Source of the DNA: an uncultured Clostridia bacterium
GTDB lineage: Bacteria; Bacillota; Clostridia; Christensenellales; Aristaeellaceae
DNA length: 33,259 bases
Reading direction: 5' to 3'
NCBI GenBank assembly: GCA_946626395.1
Contig: CAMOUF010000207.1
Span: 1-33,259, forward strand
Each line of letters starts with the position of its first letter. The first letter of the stretch is position 1. The notes under the pieces were generated by a model, which did not search any database, was not told the DNA's origin, and was given only the letters and a program-made list of their open reading frames with translations. Shown one piece after another: positions 8,321-15,727 of this stretch. A program made the translations under genes and the position numbers.

Positions 8321-9733
8321 ATGCGCAAAACGAAAATCGTGTGCACCATCGGCCCGGCCAGCGAATCCGAAGAAATCCTGGAAAGGATGATGCTGGCGGG
8401 CATGAACGTGGCCCGGATCAATTTTTCCCACGGCACCCATGAGGAGCACGCGGAAAAGATCCGCCGGATCAAGGCAGTGCGGGAGCGGCTGAACCTGCCC
8501 GTAGCCATCATGCTGGACACCAAGGGCCCCGAGTACCGCATCAAAACCTTCGCCAACCACAAGATCACCCTCCAGGAGGGCCAGGATTTCACCCTGCGGG
8601 TGGACGACGTGGAGGGCAACGAGGAGCAGGTGTCCGTTACCTACGCGGACCTGAACAAGGATTTGAAGCCCGGCAACCGGGTGCTGATCAATAACGGCCT
8701 GATCGCCATGGACGTGGATGAAATCGTGGGCCCCGAAATCCGGTGCAAGGTGGTGGTGGGCGGCGAGCTCAGCGACCGCAAGAGCATGTCCTTCCCCGGC
8801 AAGGTGCTCAATCAGGTGTACTTAAGCGAACAGGACAAGGCCGATTTGCTTTTCGGCATCCAGCACGACGTGGATTACGTGGCCTGCTCCTTCGTTTCCC
8901 GGAAGCAGGATCTGCTGGATCTGCGGGCCTTCATGGAGGCGAACGGGGCCAAGCACATCAGCCTCATCGCCAAGATCGAAAACCAGAGCGGCATCGACAA
9001 TATCGAGGAAATCTGCCAGGCCTGCGAGGGCATCATGATCGGCCGGGGCGACATGGGCGTGGAAATCCCCTATGAGGAGCTGCCCGCCGTGCAGAAGCAC
9101 CTGATCGACAAATGCCGCATCATCGGCAAGCGGGTGATCACCGCTACGGAAATGCTGGAATCCATGATCCACAACGCCCGCCCCACCCGCGCGGAAATTT
9201 CCGACGTGGCCAACGCCGTCTACGACGGCTCCAGCGCCATCATGCTCTCCGGTGAAACCGCCGCGGGCAAGTATCCCGTGGAGTCCGTTTCCGTGATGGC
9301 GAAAATCGCCGAGGCCACCGAAAAGAAAATCAATTATGCCCAGCGCTTCCGCACCGCCGAATTCATCACCCACAACACCGTGGACGCCATCTCCCACGCC
9401 ACCTGCGGCATGGCCATCGACATCGGGGCCAAGGCCATTGTGGTCTGCTCCCTGAGCGGCGGCACGGTGCGCATGATTTCCCGCTTCCGGGCCCCCATGG
9501 ACATCCTGGGCCTGACCACCAGCGAACACGCCATGCGCCGCCTGTCCCTGTCCTGGGGCGTCACCCCCGCTCTGGCGGACACCTATACCTCCACCGATGT
9601 GCTGTTCTACGTGGCCACCCAGAAGGCCAAGGAGCTGCTGCATCTCCAGCCCGGAGACAAGATCGTCATCACCGGCGGCCTGCCCAACGCCAAGTCCGGC
9701 AACACCAATCTGATCAAGGTGGAAACAATTTAA
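8321..9733 (+). CDS. pyk: Pyruvate kinase
   Basis: This 470-residue enzyme makes pyruvate and ATP from phosphoenolpyruvate and ADP in the last step of glycolysis. The N-terminal MRKTKIVCTIGPAS, the metal/substrate segment GRGDMGVEIPYEELP, and the signature around ATEMLESMIHNARPTRAE followed by DVANAVYDGSSAIMLSGETA are all intact. A C-terminal allosteric-type domain with SLSGGTVRMISRFRAP follows. The protein lacks the extra PEP-utiliser-like C-terminal domain seen in Bacillus pyruvate kinase. An upstream in-frame ATG at 8282 has no ribosome site, whereas the ATG at 8321 follows AAAGGAG at a good distance. The unusual hairpin cluster lies just upstream. Confidence 0.96.
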   Translation: MRKTKIVCTIGPASESEEILERMMLAGMNVARINFSHGTHEEHAEKIRRIKAVRERLNLPVAIMLDTKGPEYRIKTFANHKITLQEGQDFTLRVDDVEGNEEQVSVTYADLNKDLKPGNRVLINNGLIAMDVDEIVGPEIRCKVVVGGELSDRKSMSFPGKVLNQVYLSEQDKADLLFGIQHDVDYVACSFVSRKQDLLDLRAFMEANGAKHISLIAKIENQSGIDNIEEICQACEGIMIGRGDMGVEIPYEELPAVQKHLIDKCRIIGKRVITATEMLESMIHNARPTRAEISDVANAVYDGSSAIMLSGETAAGKYPVESVSVMAKIAEATEKKINYAQRFRTAEFITHNTVDAISHATCGMAIDIGAKAIVVCSLSGGTVRMISRFRAPMDILGLTTSEHAMRRLSLSWGVTPALADTYTSTDVLFYVATQKAKELLHLQPGDKIVITGGLPNAKSGNTNLIKVETI

Positions 9734-9736
9734 AAA

Positions 9737-9806
9737 GTGAGGAGTTAGGAGAGAGGAGTGAGGAGTTGAAAGCTGCGCAAACAATCAACTTCTCATTCCC
9801 TCCTGA
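9737..9806. repeat. GAGGAGT-type repeat with inverted arm
   Basis: Just after the pyk stop codon, GTGAGGAGTTAGGAGAG and GAGGAGTGAGGAGTTGA form short repeats with a seven-base period. They pair imperfectly with the segment around 9785-9805, giving a long hairpin that may act as a weak transcript end. The style resembles the repeat at 25431-25596. Confidence 0.5.
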
Positions 9807-9865
9807 TTGATTATTCACAGGCTGAAGGGCTATTCAGATAAAATTGTTAAAAATATGTCTGCGGG

Positions 9866-9893
9866 TTGACAATTTGTCAATCTGTGGTAAAAT
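9866..9893 (+). promoter_or_regulatory. Promoter with overlapping 15-bp palindromic operator
   Basis: The -35 box TTGACA (9866-9871) and extended -10 TGGTAAAAT (9885-9893) are 16 bases apart. The -35 box lies inside a perfect palindrome TTGACAATTTGTCAA (9866-9880). This is a likely repressor site controlling the first gene of the zinc locus. The sequence is not the classical Bacillus Zur box and not the AdcR box, so the regulator is unknown. Confidence 0.7.
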
Positions 9894-9923
9894 CACGGAA
9901 AAGAGAGAAAGGAGGGAACCGGC

Positions 9924-10217
9924 ATGGAGCGCAGAAGGATCGTGGCGTGGGTTTTGTTCGCGCTGATGGCGCTGATGCTGACGGTTTCCTCCGCCTATCT
10001 GGTGATGGCCGCGGGGCATTGCTGCGTGGGGCATCACTGCAAAACCTGCGATTGCGCCTCCCGGGCGGCGGCCGTGCTGTCGGGGTACGTGCTGTTTGCG
10101 GTCACGCTGCTGCTGCTGGCGTTTTCCGCCCGGAGGCGGCAGGCTTCCGTTCAGGAAACGGGGGCCCGGTTCGCGTGCGGCTCTCTGGTGCAGTGGAAGG
10201 TACAATTGAATAATTGA
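9924..10217 (+). CDS. Small Cys/His-rich two-helix membrane protein at zinc locus
   Basis: This 97-residue protein has two hydrophobic helices (about residues 7-30 and 48-68). The short loop between them reads HCCVGHHCKTCDC, with His and Cys at positions 32, 33, 34, 37, 38, 39, 42 and 44. By the positive-inside rule (MERRR before helix 1, ARRRR-like SARRRQ after helix 2) the loop faces outward. It starts with ATG after AAGGAGGG and is driven by the promoter at 9866-9893. Small proteins with an H-C-x-x-x-x-C-x-x-C-type loop are, as I recall, found near zinc ABC transporters in Clostridia, which suggests metal binding, but no function is proven. The C-terminal 25 residues are polar and unassigned. 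Confidence 0.7.
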   Translation: MERRRIVAWVLFALMALMLTVSSAYLVMAAGHCCVGHHCKTCDCASRAAAVLSGYVLFAVTLLLLAFSARRRQASVQETGARFACGSLVQWKVQLNN

Positions 10218-10256
10218 CGGCTTTTTGAAGCACAAGGTTTTTTGGACGTTTCACGG

Positions 10257-10279
10257 AAAGGGGCGGTCCGCCCTTTTTC
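10257..10279 (+). terminator. Intrinsic terminator between small membrane protein and znuA
   Basis: AAAGGGGCG pairs with CGCCCTTTTT around a GTC loop, and the five T residues extend the stem. It separates the first gene of the locus from znuA and could end or attenuate the upstream transcript. Confidence 0.55.
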
Positions 10280-10286
10280 GGGCGTT

Positions 10287-10314
10287 TTGAATTGCCTTGT
10301 GTTTTTTGTATACA
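10287..10314 (+). promoter_or_regulatory. Possible znuA promoter
   Basis: TTGAAT (10287-10292) and TATACA (10309-10314) are 16 bases apart and lie just upstream of znuA, after the terminator. An AT-rich segment ATATGGAATAATATGG follows and could be an operator, but it is only partly symmetric. Confidence 0.45.
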
Positions 10315-10355
10315 TTCATATGGAATAATATGGAAAATCAAGGAGGAAGAAAAAA

Positions 10356-11318
10356 ATGAAAAAGCTGTGTATCGGTCTGCTGGTTCTGGCGCTGCTGCTG
10401 GCCCAGGCTTTGCCAGGCCCGGCCCTGGCAGAAGGAGAAAAGCTGAAAATCGTCGCCACCATTTTTCCCCTGTATGATTGGGTGCGGCAAATTGCGGGAG
10501 ACAGCGGAAATGTGGAGCTGACGCTGCTATTGGATACCGGGGCCGACCTGCATAATTTCCAGCCCACGGTGAAGGACATCGTCACCCTGTCCCAGTGCGA
10601 CCTATTTCTGTATGTAGGCGGGGAAAGCGACAGATGGGTGGACGACGTGCTGGAAACCGCCCGCAACGATCATCTCACCCGCCTGAGTATGCTGGACGCT
10701 TTGGGCGACCGGGTCAGGATCGAGGAGATCGTGGAGGGCATGGAGCATGAAGAAGAAGAGCACGGGGAAGAAGAGGAAGAAGAAGCCGACGAGCATGTGT
10801 GGCTGAGCCTGAAAAACGCTCAGGCGCTGGTGGCAAAAATTGCCGATACCCTGTGCGCGTTGGATGCCGCCCACGCCGACGCCTACCGGACCAACACCGC
10901 GGCCTATGAAGAAAAGCTGGCGGCCCTGGACAGGCGGTATCAGGAGGCGGTGAACGCCGCGGCCTTTGATACCCTGGTGTTCGGCGACCGGTTCGCCTTC
11001 CGGTATCTGATGGAGGATTACGGGCTTTCCTATTTCGCCGCCTTCTCCGGCTGCTCCGCGGAAACGGAAGCCAGCTTCCAGACCATCCTGTTCCTGGCAA
11101 ACAAGGTCAATGAATTGGGCCTCCGCGCCATCATGACCCTGGAAAGCCCCAAGACCCGCATCGCCGAAACGGTGCGGGACGCCACGGAAACGAAAAATCA
11201 AAAGCTGCTGAGCCTGAATTCCATGCAGTCCATCACCTCTGGAGACGTGGCGGCGGGGGCCAATTACCTGACCATCATGGAAGAAAACCTGCAGGTGCTG
11301 CGGGAAGCGCTGAACTAA
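10356..11318 (+). CDS. znuA: Zinc/manganese ABC transporter substrate-binding protein, atypical
   Basis: This 320-residue cluster A-I metal-binding protein captures a metal ion, probably zinc, and delivers it to ZnuB. A signal peptide ends at ALA near residue 25. Conserved features are IVATIFPLYDWVRQIAG, first ligand His at about 66 (DLHNFQPT), an acidic loop with HEEEEHGEEEEEEADEHVW, and second ligand His at about 147. Where most relatives have a third His, this protein has FGDRFAFRYL with Arg at about 212, followed by SGCSAETEAS with Cys at about 233. There is no lipobox cysteine, unusual for a Gram-positive binding protein. The gene heads the transporter operon, 13 bases before znuC. The specificity is inferred from neighbours and the acidic/His loop. 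Confidence 0.88.
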   Translation: MKKLCIGLLVLALLLAQALPGPALAEGEKLKIVATIFPLYDWVRQIAGDSGNVELTLLLDTGADLHNFQPTVKDIVTLSQCDLFLYVGGESDRWVDDVLETARNDHLTRLSMLDALGDRVRIEEIVEGMEHEEEEHGEEEEEEADEHVWLSLKNAQALVAKIADTLCALDAAHADAYRTNTAAYEEKLAALDRRYQEAVNAAAFDTLVFGDRFAFRYLMEDYGLSYFAAFSGCSAETEASFQTILFLANKVNELGLRAIMTLESPKTRIAETVRDATETKNQKLLSLNSMQSITSGDVAAGANYLTIMEENLQVLREALN

Positions 11319-11331
11319 GGAGAAAAAAACA

Positions 11332-12045
11332 ATGGCACTGATCAACGTAAAGGATCTTTCCCTGGGTTACGACGGCCATGAAATACTGACCGGGCTGAAT
11401 TTTTCGGTGGAAGCGGGAAATTATCTGTGCATTGTGGGGGAAAACGGCTCGGGCAAATCCACCCTCATGAAAACCATGCTCAGCCTGCAGCGGCCCCTGT
11501 CCGGCAGCATCGCCTTCGGCGATGGCCTCAAGCCCAACGAAATCGGCTATCTGCCCCAGCAAACCGCCGTGCAGAAGGATTTCCCCGCCACGGTGTGGGA
11601 GATCGTGCGAAGCGGCTGCCAGGCCCGCATGGGCAGGCGCCCCTTTTACAGCAAGGAAGAAAAGCAGCTGGTCCGGGAAAACATGGAGAAAATGGGCATC
11701 ATGCCTTTTGCCAGGCGGTGCTACCGGGAATTGTCCGGGGGCCAGCAGCAGCGGGTGCTCCTGGCCCGGGCCCTGTGCGCCACCCGGAAGCTGCTGCTGC
11801 TGGATGAGCCCGTATCCGGCCTGGACCCCAAGGTGACAGCGGAAATGTATCAGCTGATCGAAAGCCTGAACCGGCAGGAGGGCGTGACCATCATCATGAT
11901 TTCCCACGACATTGCCGCCGCCGTGCGCTATGCTACCCACATCCTCCACGTGGGGCATCAGGTGTTTTTCGGCCCGGTGGAGGAATACGTCCACAGCCCC
12001 ATTGCCCGGCGGTTTCTGGACGCGGAAGGAGGGAAGCAGGCATGA
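11332..12045 (+). CDS. znuC: Zinc ABC transporter ATP-binding protein
   Basis: This 237-residue protein is the ATPase that powers the metal importer at the inner face of the membrane. Walker A is GENGSGKST (about residues 36-44), the Q-loop region is LPQQTAVQKDFPATVWE, the signature is LSGGQQQR (134-141), Walker B is LLLLDEP (154-160), and ISHD holds the switch His. The length and spacing are canonical. The stop overlaps the znuB start by four bases, indicating translational coupling. A GGAG box precedes the ATG. Confidence 0.94.
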   Translation: MALINVKDLSLGYDGHEILTGLNFSVEAGNYLCIVGENGSGKSTLMKTMLSLQRPLSGSIAFGDGLKPNEIGYLPQQTAVQKDFPATVWEIVRSGCQARMGRRPFYSKEEKQLVRENMEKMGIMPFARRCYRELSGGQQQRVLLARALCATRKLLLLDEPVSGLDPKVTAEMYQLIESLNRQEGVTIIMISHDIAAAVRYATHILHVGHQVFFGPVEEYVHSPIARRFLDAEGGKQA

Positions 12046-12881
12046 ACAATCTTTCCCTGTATTTGAGCCTGCCCTATGTGCAGAACGCCCTGATCGTGGC
12101 GGTGCTGATTGCCCTGTGCTCCTCCCTGCTGGGGGTGACGCTGGTGCTGAAGCGGTTTTCCTTTATCGGCGACGGCCTGTCCCACGTGGCCTTTGGGGCC
12201 ATGGCTGTGGCCAGCGTGCTGCGGCTGACCAATCAAATGCTGCTGGCGCTGCCGCTGACGGTGCTGTGCGCCGTGCTGCTGCTGCGCACCGGGCAGAACA
12301 CGAAAATCAAGGGCGACGCCGCCGTGGCCATGATTTCCGTGGGCGCGCTGGCCCTGGGATATTTGCTGCTGAACAAATCCCCTTACCGCTCCGGCAACGT
12401 GTCCGCCGACGTATGCTCCTCCCTGTTCGGCTCCACCTCCATCATGACCTTGAAGCAGAACGAGGTGTGGCTGTGCGAGGGGCTGTCCGTGGCGGTGGTG
12501 ATCATCTTCATCCTGTTTTACCATAAAATTTTCGCCGTCACCTTTGACGAGGATTTTGCCAAGGCGGCAGGCACCCGGGCGGAGGCCTATAACCTGCTCA
12601 TCGCCGTGGTCATTGCCGTCATCATTGTGCTGGCCATGAACCTGGTGGGCTCCCTGCTGATTTCCGCCCTGATCATTTCCCCCGCCATGAGCGCCATGCG
12701 GCTGTTCCGCAGCTTCAAGGGCGTCACCCTTTGCTCGGCGGTGCTGTCGGTGACCTGCGCGGTTCTGGGCATTATGATTTCCATTGTGGCCGATACGCCG
12801 GTGGGCTCCACCATCGTGGCGGCGGATATGCTGGTGTTCCTGATCTGCTGGGGGCTGAGCCTGGCAGGCGTGAAGCTGTAA
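12042..12881 (+). CDS. znuB: Zinc ABC transporter permease
   Basis: This 279-residue permease of the ZnuB/MntB type (ABC-3 family) has about eight hydrophobic helices. The family segment LVLKRFSFIGDGLSHVAFGAMA near residues 33-55 is well preserved, as are the central helices and the cytoplasmic loop DEDFAKAAGTRAEAYN that contacts the ATPase. The start overlaps the end of znuC. It completes a binding protein-ATPase-permease importer and is followed by two exported accessory genes at short spacing. Confidence 0.93.
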   Translation: MNNLSLYLSLPYVQNALIVAVLIALCSSLLGVTLVLKRFSFIGDGLSHVAFGAMAVASVLRLTNQMLLALPLTVLCAVLLLRTGQNTKIKGDAAVAMISVGALALGYLLLNKSPYRSGNVSADVCSSLFGSTSIMTLKQNEVWLCEGLSVAVVIIFILFYHKIFAVTFDEDFAKAAGTRAEAYNLLIAVVIAVIIVLAMNLVGSLLISALIISPAMSAMRLFRSFKGVTLCSAVLSVTCAVLGIMISIVADTPVGSTIVAADMLVFLICWGLSLAGVKL

Positions 12882-12898
12882 AAAGGAGAGAAAAGACA

Positions 12899-13633
12899 AT
12901 GAAGAAAAAAGGACTTTTGCTGGCGCTGCTGCTGATCGTCGCCCTGCTGTGCGCGGGCTGCGGAAACAACGAAAGCGCAGCCTCCGCCGGCGGCGAAAAA
13001 ACCGCCGCGGAGGTGCCCGTGGTGCTGAACCAGGCGGAATACCTGCTGTATCAGAACATCTTCTATAACAATTACGGCAGCCAGTACACCGGCCAGCCGG
13101 CGACCAAGAACGGCGTGTTCACCGTGCTCCAGGACGCCTATTCCAATGTGACCCGCTATTATGTGTGGGGCTTCCTGGACAACACCAGGTGCTGCGACTG
13201 GCAATGGGAAATCGTGCCCCGGGACACCAAGAACCTGCCCGCCCCCGGCTCTCTGGTCACGGTGAGCGGCGCGTTCATGGCGGATGAAAAGGCCCTGGAC
13301 GGCTACTGGATCGCCGACGCCCAAATTCAAACAGTGGTTTCCTTTACAGGGGAAAGCGCGGAACTGAACATGCGCACCATGAGCGATACCCTGGAGCGGG
13401 TGCAGGTGATCAATATTGCCAACAAGCCCGAATCCTTTGAAGGAAAAACCTTCACGGCGTACGGCCGCGTGGCGGGCCCCGGCGTTCTGGAAGATCCGTA
13501 TTACGACGGCTCCTGGCAGATCCTGTATCAGGGGCAGACCACCGCGTCCATGACCATCGGCACCATGATCAATCTGAGCGGTACGGTGGCCTCCGGCGCC
13601 TTGAACGCCACCACCGTGGCGCTTGCGCAATGA
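12899..13633 (+). CDS. Lipoprotein with two OB-like domains, zinc-locus accessory
   Basis: This 244-residue lipoprotein has a hydrophobic signal peptide and a lipobox-like LCAGC with Cys at residue 21. Residues 40-150 carry a Cys-Cys pair (98-99) followed by WEIVP and then LPAPGSLVTVSGAF. The second half (about 165-244) begins NKPESFEGKTFTAYGRV and looks like another copy of the opening strand pattern. The downstream 139-residue protein shares the same motifs, so the two are paralogues. The gene begins 18 bases after znuB with AAAAGGAGAG before the ATG, so it belongs to the zinc operon. I infer a role in handling metal at the cell surface. The exact function is unknown. Confidence 0.75.
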   Translation: MKKKGLLLALLLIVALLCAGCGNNESAASAGGEKTAAEVPVVLNQAEYLLYQNIFYNNYGSQYTGQPATKNGVFTVLQDAYSNVTRYYVWGFLDNTRCCDWQWEIVPRDTKNLPAPGSLVTVSGAFMADEKALDGYWIADAQIQTVVSFTGESAELNMRTMSDTLERVQVINIANKPESFEGKTFTAYGRVAGPGVLEDPYYDGSWQILYQGQTTASMTIGTMINLSGTVASGALNATTVALAQ

Positions 13634-13646
13634 GGAGGAAGGAAAA

Positions 13647-14066
13647 ATGAAACGAAAGCTCTTTTCTCTCCTTCTGGCCCTGCTTTTCGCAGTTTCCCCT
13701 TTGGCCGCTTTGGGCGAGGGCATGCCCCAGATTGATTTGGATTTAAGCGGCATGAGCAGCCTGATCGTTTTTTCCCAGGTAGCCGCCATGATGGAAGACC
13801 CCAGCCAGTATGAAGGCAAGGTGGTGCGGGTGTCCGGGTATTATGATTATATCGACGATCTGTATACCAATAACCTGTATCACCTGTGCATGATCGCCGA
13901 CGTGACCGCCTGCTGCGCCCAGGGCCTGGAATTCGTGCCCAAGGAAGGGGTGGAGCTGCCGGAACCCGGCTCCAATGTCACCGTCACGGGACGCTTTGAA
14001 ATCTATTATGAGGATCAGGATATGTACGTCCATTTAGTGGACGCGGATATCCTGTGCTCTGATTGA
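13647..14066 (+). CDS. Exported OB-like protein, paralogue of the upstream lipoprotein
   Basis: This 139-residue protein has a signal peptide ending near ALG (residue 23) and no lipobox. Its domain reads MMEDPSQYEGKVVRVSGYY, then ACC (Cys 89-90) with GLEFVP, then LPEPGSNVTVTGRFE, and ends in a short strand before LCSD. The order Cys-Cys, hydrophobic-E-hydrophobic-VP, LPxPGSxVTVxG is shared with the lipoprotein before it. It starts 13 bases downstream of that gene behind a long GGAGGAAGG ribosome site, so it is the last gene of the zinc operon. Metal binding through the Cys pair is inference. Confidence 0.75.
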   Translation: MKRKLFSLLLALLFAVSPLAALGEGMPQIDLDLSGMSSLIVFSQVAAMMEDPSQYEGKVVRVSGYYDYIDDLYTNNLYHLCMIADVTACCAQGLEFVPKEGVELPEPGSNVTVTGRFEIYYEDQDMYVHLVDADILCSD

Positions 14067-14089
14067 CGCCCGACGCCGGAAAAGAAAAA

Positions 14090-14261
14090 GGCTCATTGCA
14101 AAAGTTAGTGGGGGAACCGCTCTTTGGAGCTGCTTCGCACGGCCTGCGCTGTGCTTGCCCATGCTCCTTTCACCATGCTATTCGGGTGAATTTGCGCCAG
14201 GCGTCCCTTCGGGCCGCCTGGCTATAAGAGAGGTTCCACTCACTAACTTTTGCTATGAACC
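14090..14261 (+). mobile_element. MITE-like element, copy 3 (rearranged interior)
   Basis: This 172-bp element has the best terminal inverted repeats of the three: GGCTCATTGCAAAAGTTAGT at the left and GGTTCATAGCAAAAGTTAGT at the right (other strand). The next bases continue the pairing as GGGGAACC against AGTGGAACC. The six bases GAAAAA border it on both sides (14084-14089 and 14262-14267). Its middle differs from the other copies: about 110 bases with a hairpin GCCAGGCG/CGCCTGGC near 14193-14222 and other small inverted repeats. It lies between the convergent zinc operon and the SH3-like protein gene, in the gene-free stretch 14067-14393. Confidence 0.6.
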
Positions 14262-14298
14262 GAAAAACTAAACACGGCTTAGCAATATAAGGCTGCCA

Positions 14299-14345
14299 TC
14301 CCTTCCGAAATCCATCCCAAGCGCCATCCATGCAGATGATTTTCC
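14299..14345 (-). pseudogene. Possible remnant of an SH3-like paralogue C-terminus
   Basis: The minus strand here reads CMDGAWDGF, which aligns at the base level with the codons for YVDGVWGWISGG near the end of the intact neighbour gene (14394-15218). Roughly 23 of 29 bases match, with one deletion that shifts the frame. It may be the tail of a decayed tandem duplicate. The match is short, so chance is not excluded. Confidence 0.35.
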
Positions 14346-14393
14346 TTCTGATCCAGATGGATGATTCCTTCAGCAATCGGAAAAAGCCTCATG

Positions 14394-15218
14394 TCATTTG
14401 ACGCGGCACCGACCGCCGGAAATCCAACCCCAAACGCCATCTACATAAATGTAATACCAGGGCTTCGCGGTATTTCCGTATTTTACCTCATAGTAGGGAT
14501 ATTCTTCATAGGCGTTCACCCGCGCGACCATGACCGAATTCGTGTCGGCGTTCTGGCGTACGATGGACGCGTCAGCTGTTACTGTGATTTTTCCAAGGCT
14601 ATTGGAAGGATAAGGGCCAGGATTAGGACCAGGATTAGGTGAATAATCACGGCTGATAAAACCGCGGGCATACTGTCCATTCACTTTCGCCTCTACATAC
14701 CACCAATTTCCATAATACGTATATTTTCCGAGAATCCAGTAGGTGGACCCTCTTCTGATTGTTCCGAAGGAAGAGAACGCAAGATTGCTGGTCTTGGGAT
14801 TATCGGTGATATACATATCCTCTGTTGCAGTGCGCTCAATATAGCTGAATTGGCCGATGTAATCAACACCGCGGTTGATTGAATTGACTTTACTCTTCAC
14901 ACCGCTGACATATTCCAACGGGATATAACCGACTCTGACTCCCCCGTTGTTCGTTTCATAGCGTACCAGAAGCCATCCATTTTCATATCCAACCAGGTAT
15001 AATTCGTAATTTGTATTGCACTGGGCATTTCCGACCCGGTAAGCGCTCTTGCTGGGCGCAGTATAGACCGGACACAGACCGCAGCCGATACCGCTTGGGG
15101 CCTGGAAGAATTTGAAATCTACGACACTGTAGATGTCGTTCCTGTTGGTGTAGGCATATCCTGTGCTGGCCACGAGGAGCATCAGAATAGTCAAAAGAGC
15201 AGTCATCCGTTTCTTCAT
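14394..15218 (-). CDS. Secreted protein with three SH3-like modules
   Basis: This 274-residue protein has a signal peptide ending near GYA (residue 22). The first module (about 40-105) carries GIGCGLCPVYTAPSKSAY and GWLLVRYE followed by VRVGYIPLEYV, typical of bacterial SH3 folds. A second module (120-192) ends with ARGFISRDY. A proline-glycine linker SPNPGPNPGPYPSN (193-206) leads to a third module (208-274) ending WGWISGGRC. It probably binds the cell wall or another extracellular partner. The ATG follows a strong AAGGAGG. The base composition is clearly more AT-rich than the surrounding genes. A frameshifted paralogue lies just upstream. Confidence 0.8.
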   Translation of the reverse strand: MKKRMTALLTILMLLVASTGYAYTNRNDIYSVVDFKFFQAPSGIGCGLCPVYTAPSKSAYRVGNAQCNTNYELYLVGYENGWLLVRYETNNGGVRVGYIPLEYVSGVKSKVNSINRGVDYIGQFSYIERTATEDMYITDNPKTSNLAFSSFGTIRRGSTYWILGKYTYYGNWWYVEAKVNGQYARGFISRDYSPNPGPNPGPYPSNSLGKITVTADASIVRQNADTNSVMVARVNAYEEYPYYEVKYGNTAKPWYYIYVDGVWGWISGGRCRVK

Positions 15219-15263
15219 GGGAATACCTCCTTCATTTTTGTACCTTGTTACTGCAACCGCTTT

Positions 15264-15560
15264 TCAGTTGATACCAACATGATCATACCGAACCAGCAGC
15301 CAACCGCTGCCCCGTCTCAATCCACCGATGCACATATCATGGTTCCTGGCTACAGATGCTTTTCCATTCGCCGCGCGATCGGCGGATGTACCCGGCGCGG
15401 TGTAACACAGGGCACTTGCCGCAGCCGATTCCGTATTGGCAGCGGGGGAACGGAAAAGTCGATCAAGTTGCATAGCGGTGAACATGCCAGCGCGGGCATC
15501 GTGAGCGCCATCAGCAGAACAGCCAACAGAACGCAGATGAATTCCCTTGTCTTTTGTCAT
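15264..15560 (-). pseudogene. Frameshifted paralogue of the SH3-like secreted protein
   Basis: The formal reading frame gives 98 residues, but homology to the neighbouring intact gene is spread over three frames. After the start MTKDKG a shifted frame reads FICVLLAVLLMALTMPALA, a complete signal-peptide core. A third frame then gives YGIGCGKCPV, matching GIGCGLCPV of the intact gene. The original frame resumes as YTAPGTSADRAANG and GSGWLLVRYDH, matching YTAPSKSAYRVGN and ENGWLLVRYE. It then stops, so the second and third modules are missing. A good ribosome site (AAGGAG) remains. This is a decaying duplicate, or its frameshifts are assembly errors. Confidence 0.75.
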
Positions 15561-15698
15561 TCTCCTTTTTTTATTATGGCTTCCATTTCTATTCCAGTGT
15601 TTTCTTCGACAGCGATTTTCCTTCGTGCAGCGCTTGTTTATCCGATTCATGTGACGAATGCCTGTCAGAAGCTGAATCATCAATCGTATTCTTTTTAT

Positions 15699-15727
15699 AA
15701 TATAGCACAAATCAATTGAAAAGTCTA
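15699..15727 (-). promoter_or_regulatory. Promoter upstream of the SH3-like pseudogene
   Basis: On the minus strand TAGACT (15727-15722) and an extended -10 TGCTATATT (TATATT at 15704-15699) are 17 bases apart. It could still drive the intact SH3-like gene through the pseudogene. I see nothing else in the AT-rich gene-free stretch 15561-15888. Confidence 0.5.

Noticed and set aside
14170..14376. A 68-residue minus-strand frame next to the SH3-like gene
   Set aside because: It runs through the MITE-like element and has no ribosome site. Only a short part resembles the neighbouring gene, which I list as a remnant.
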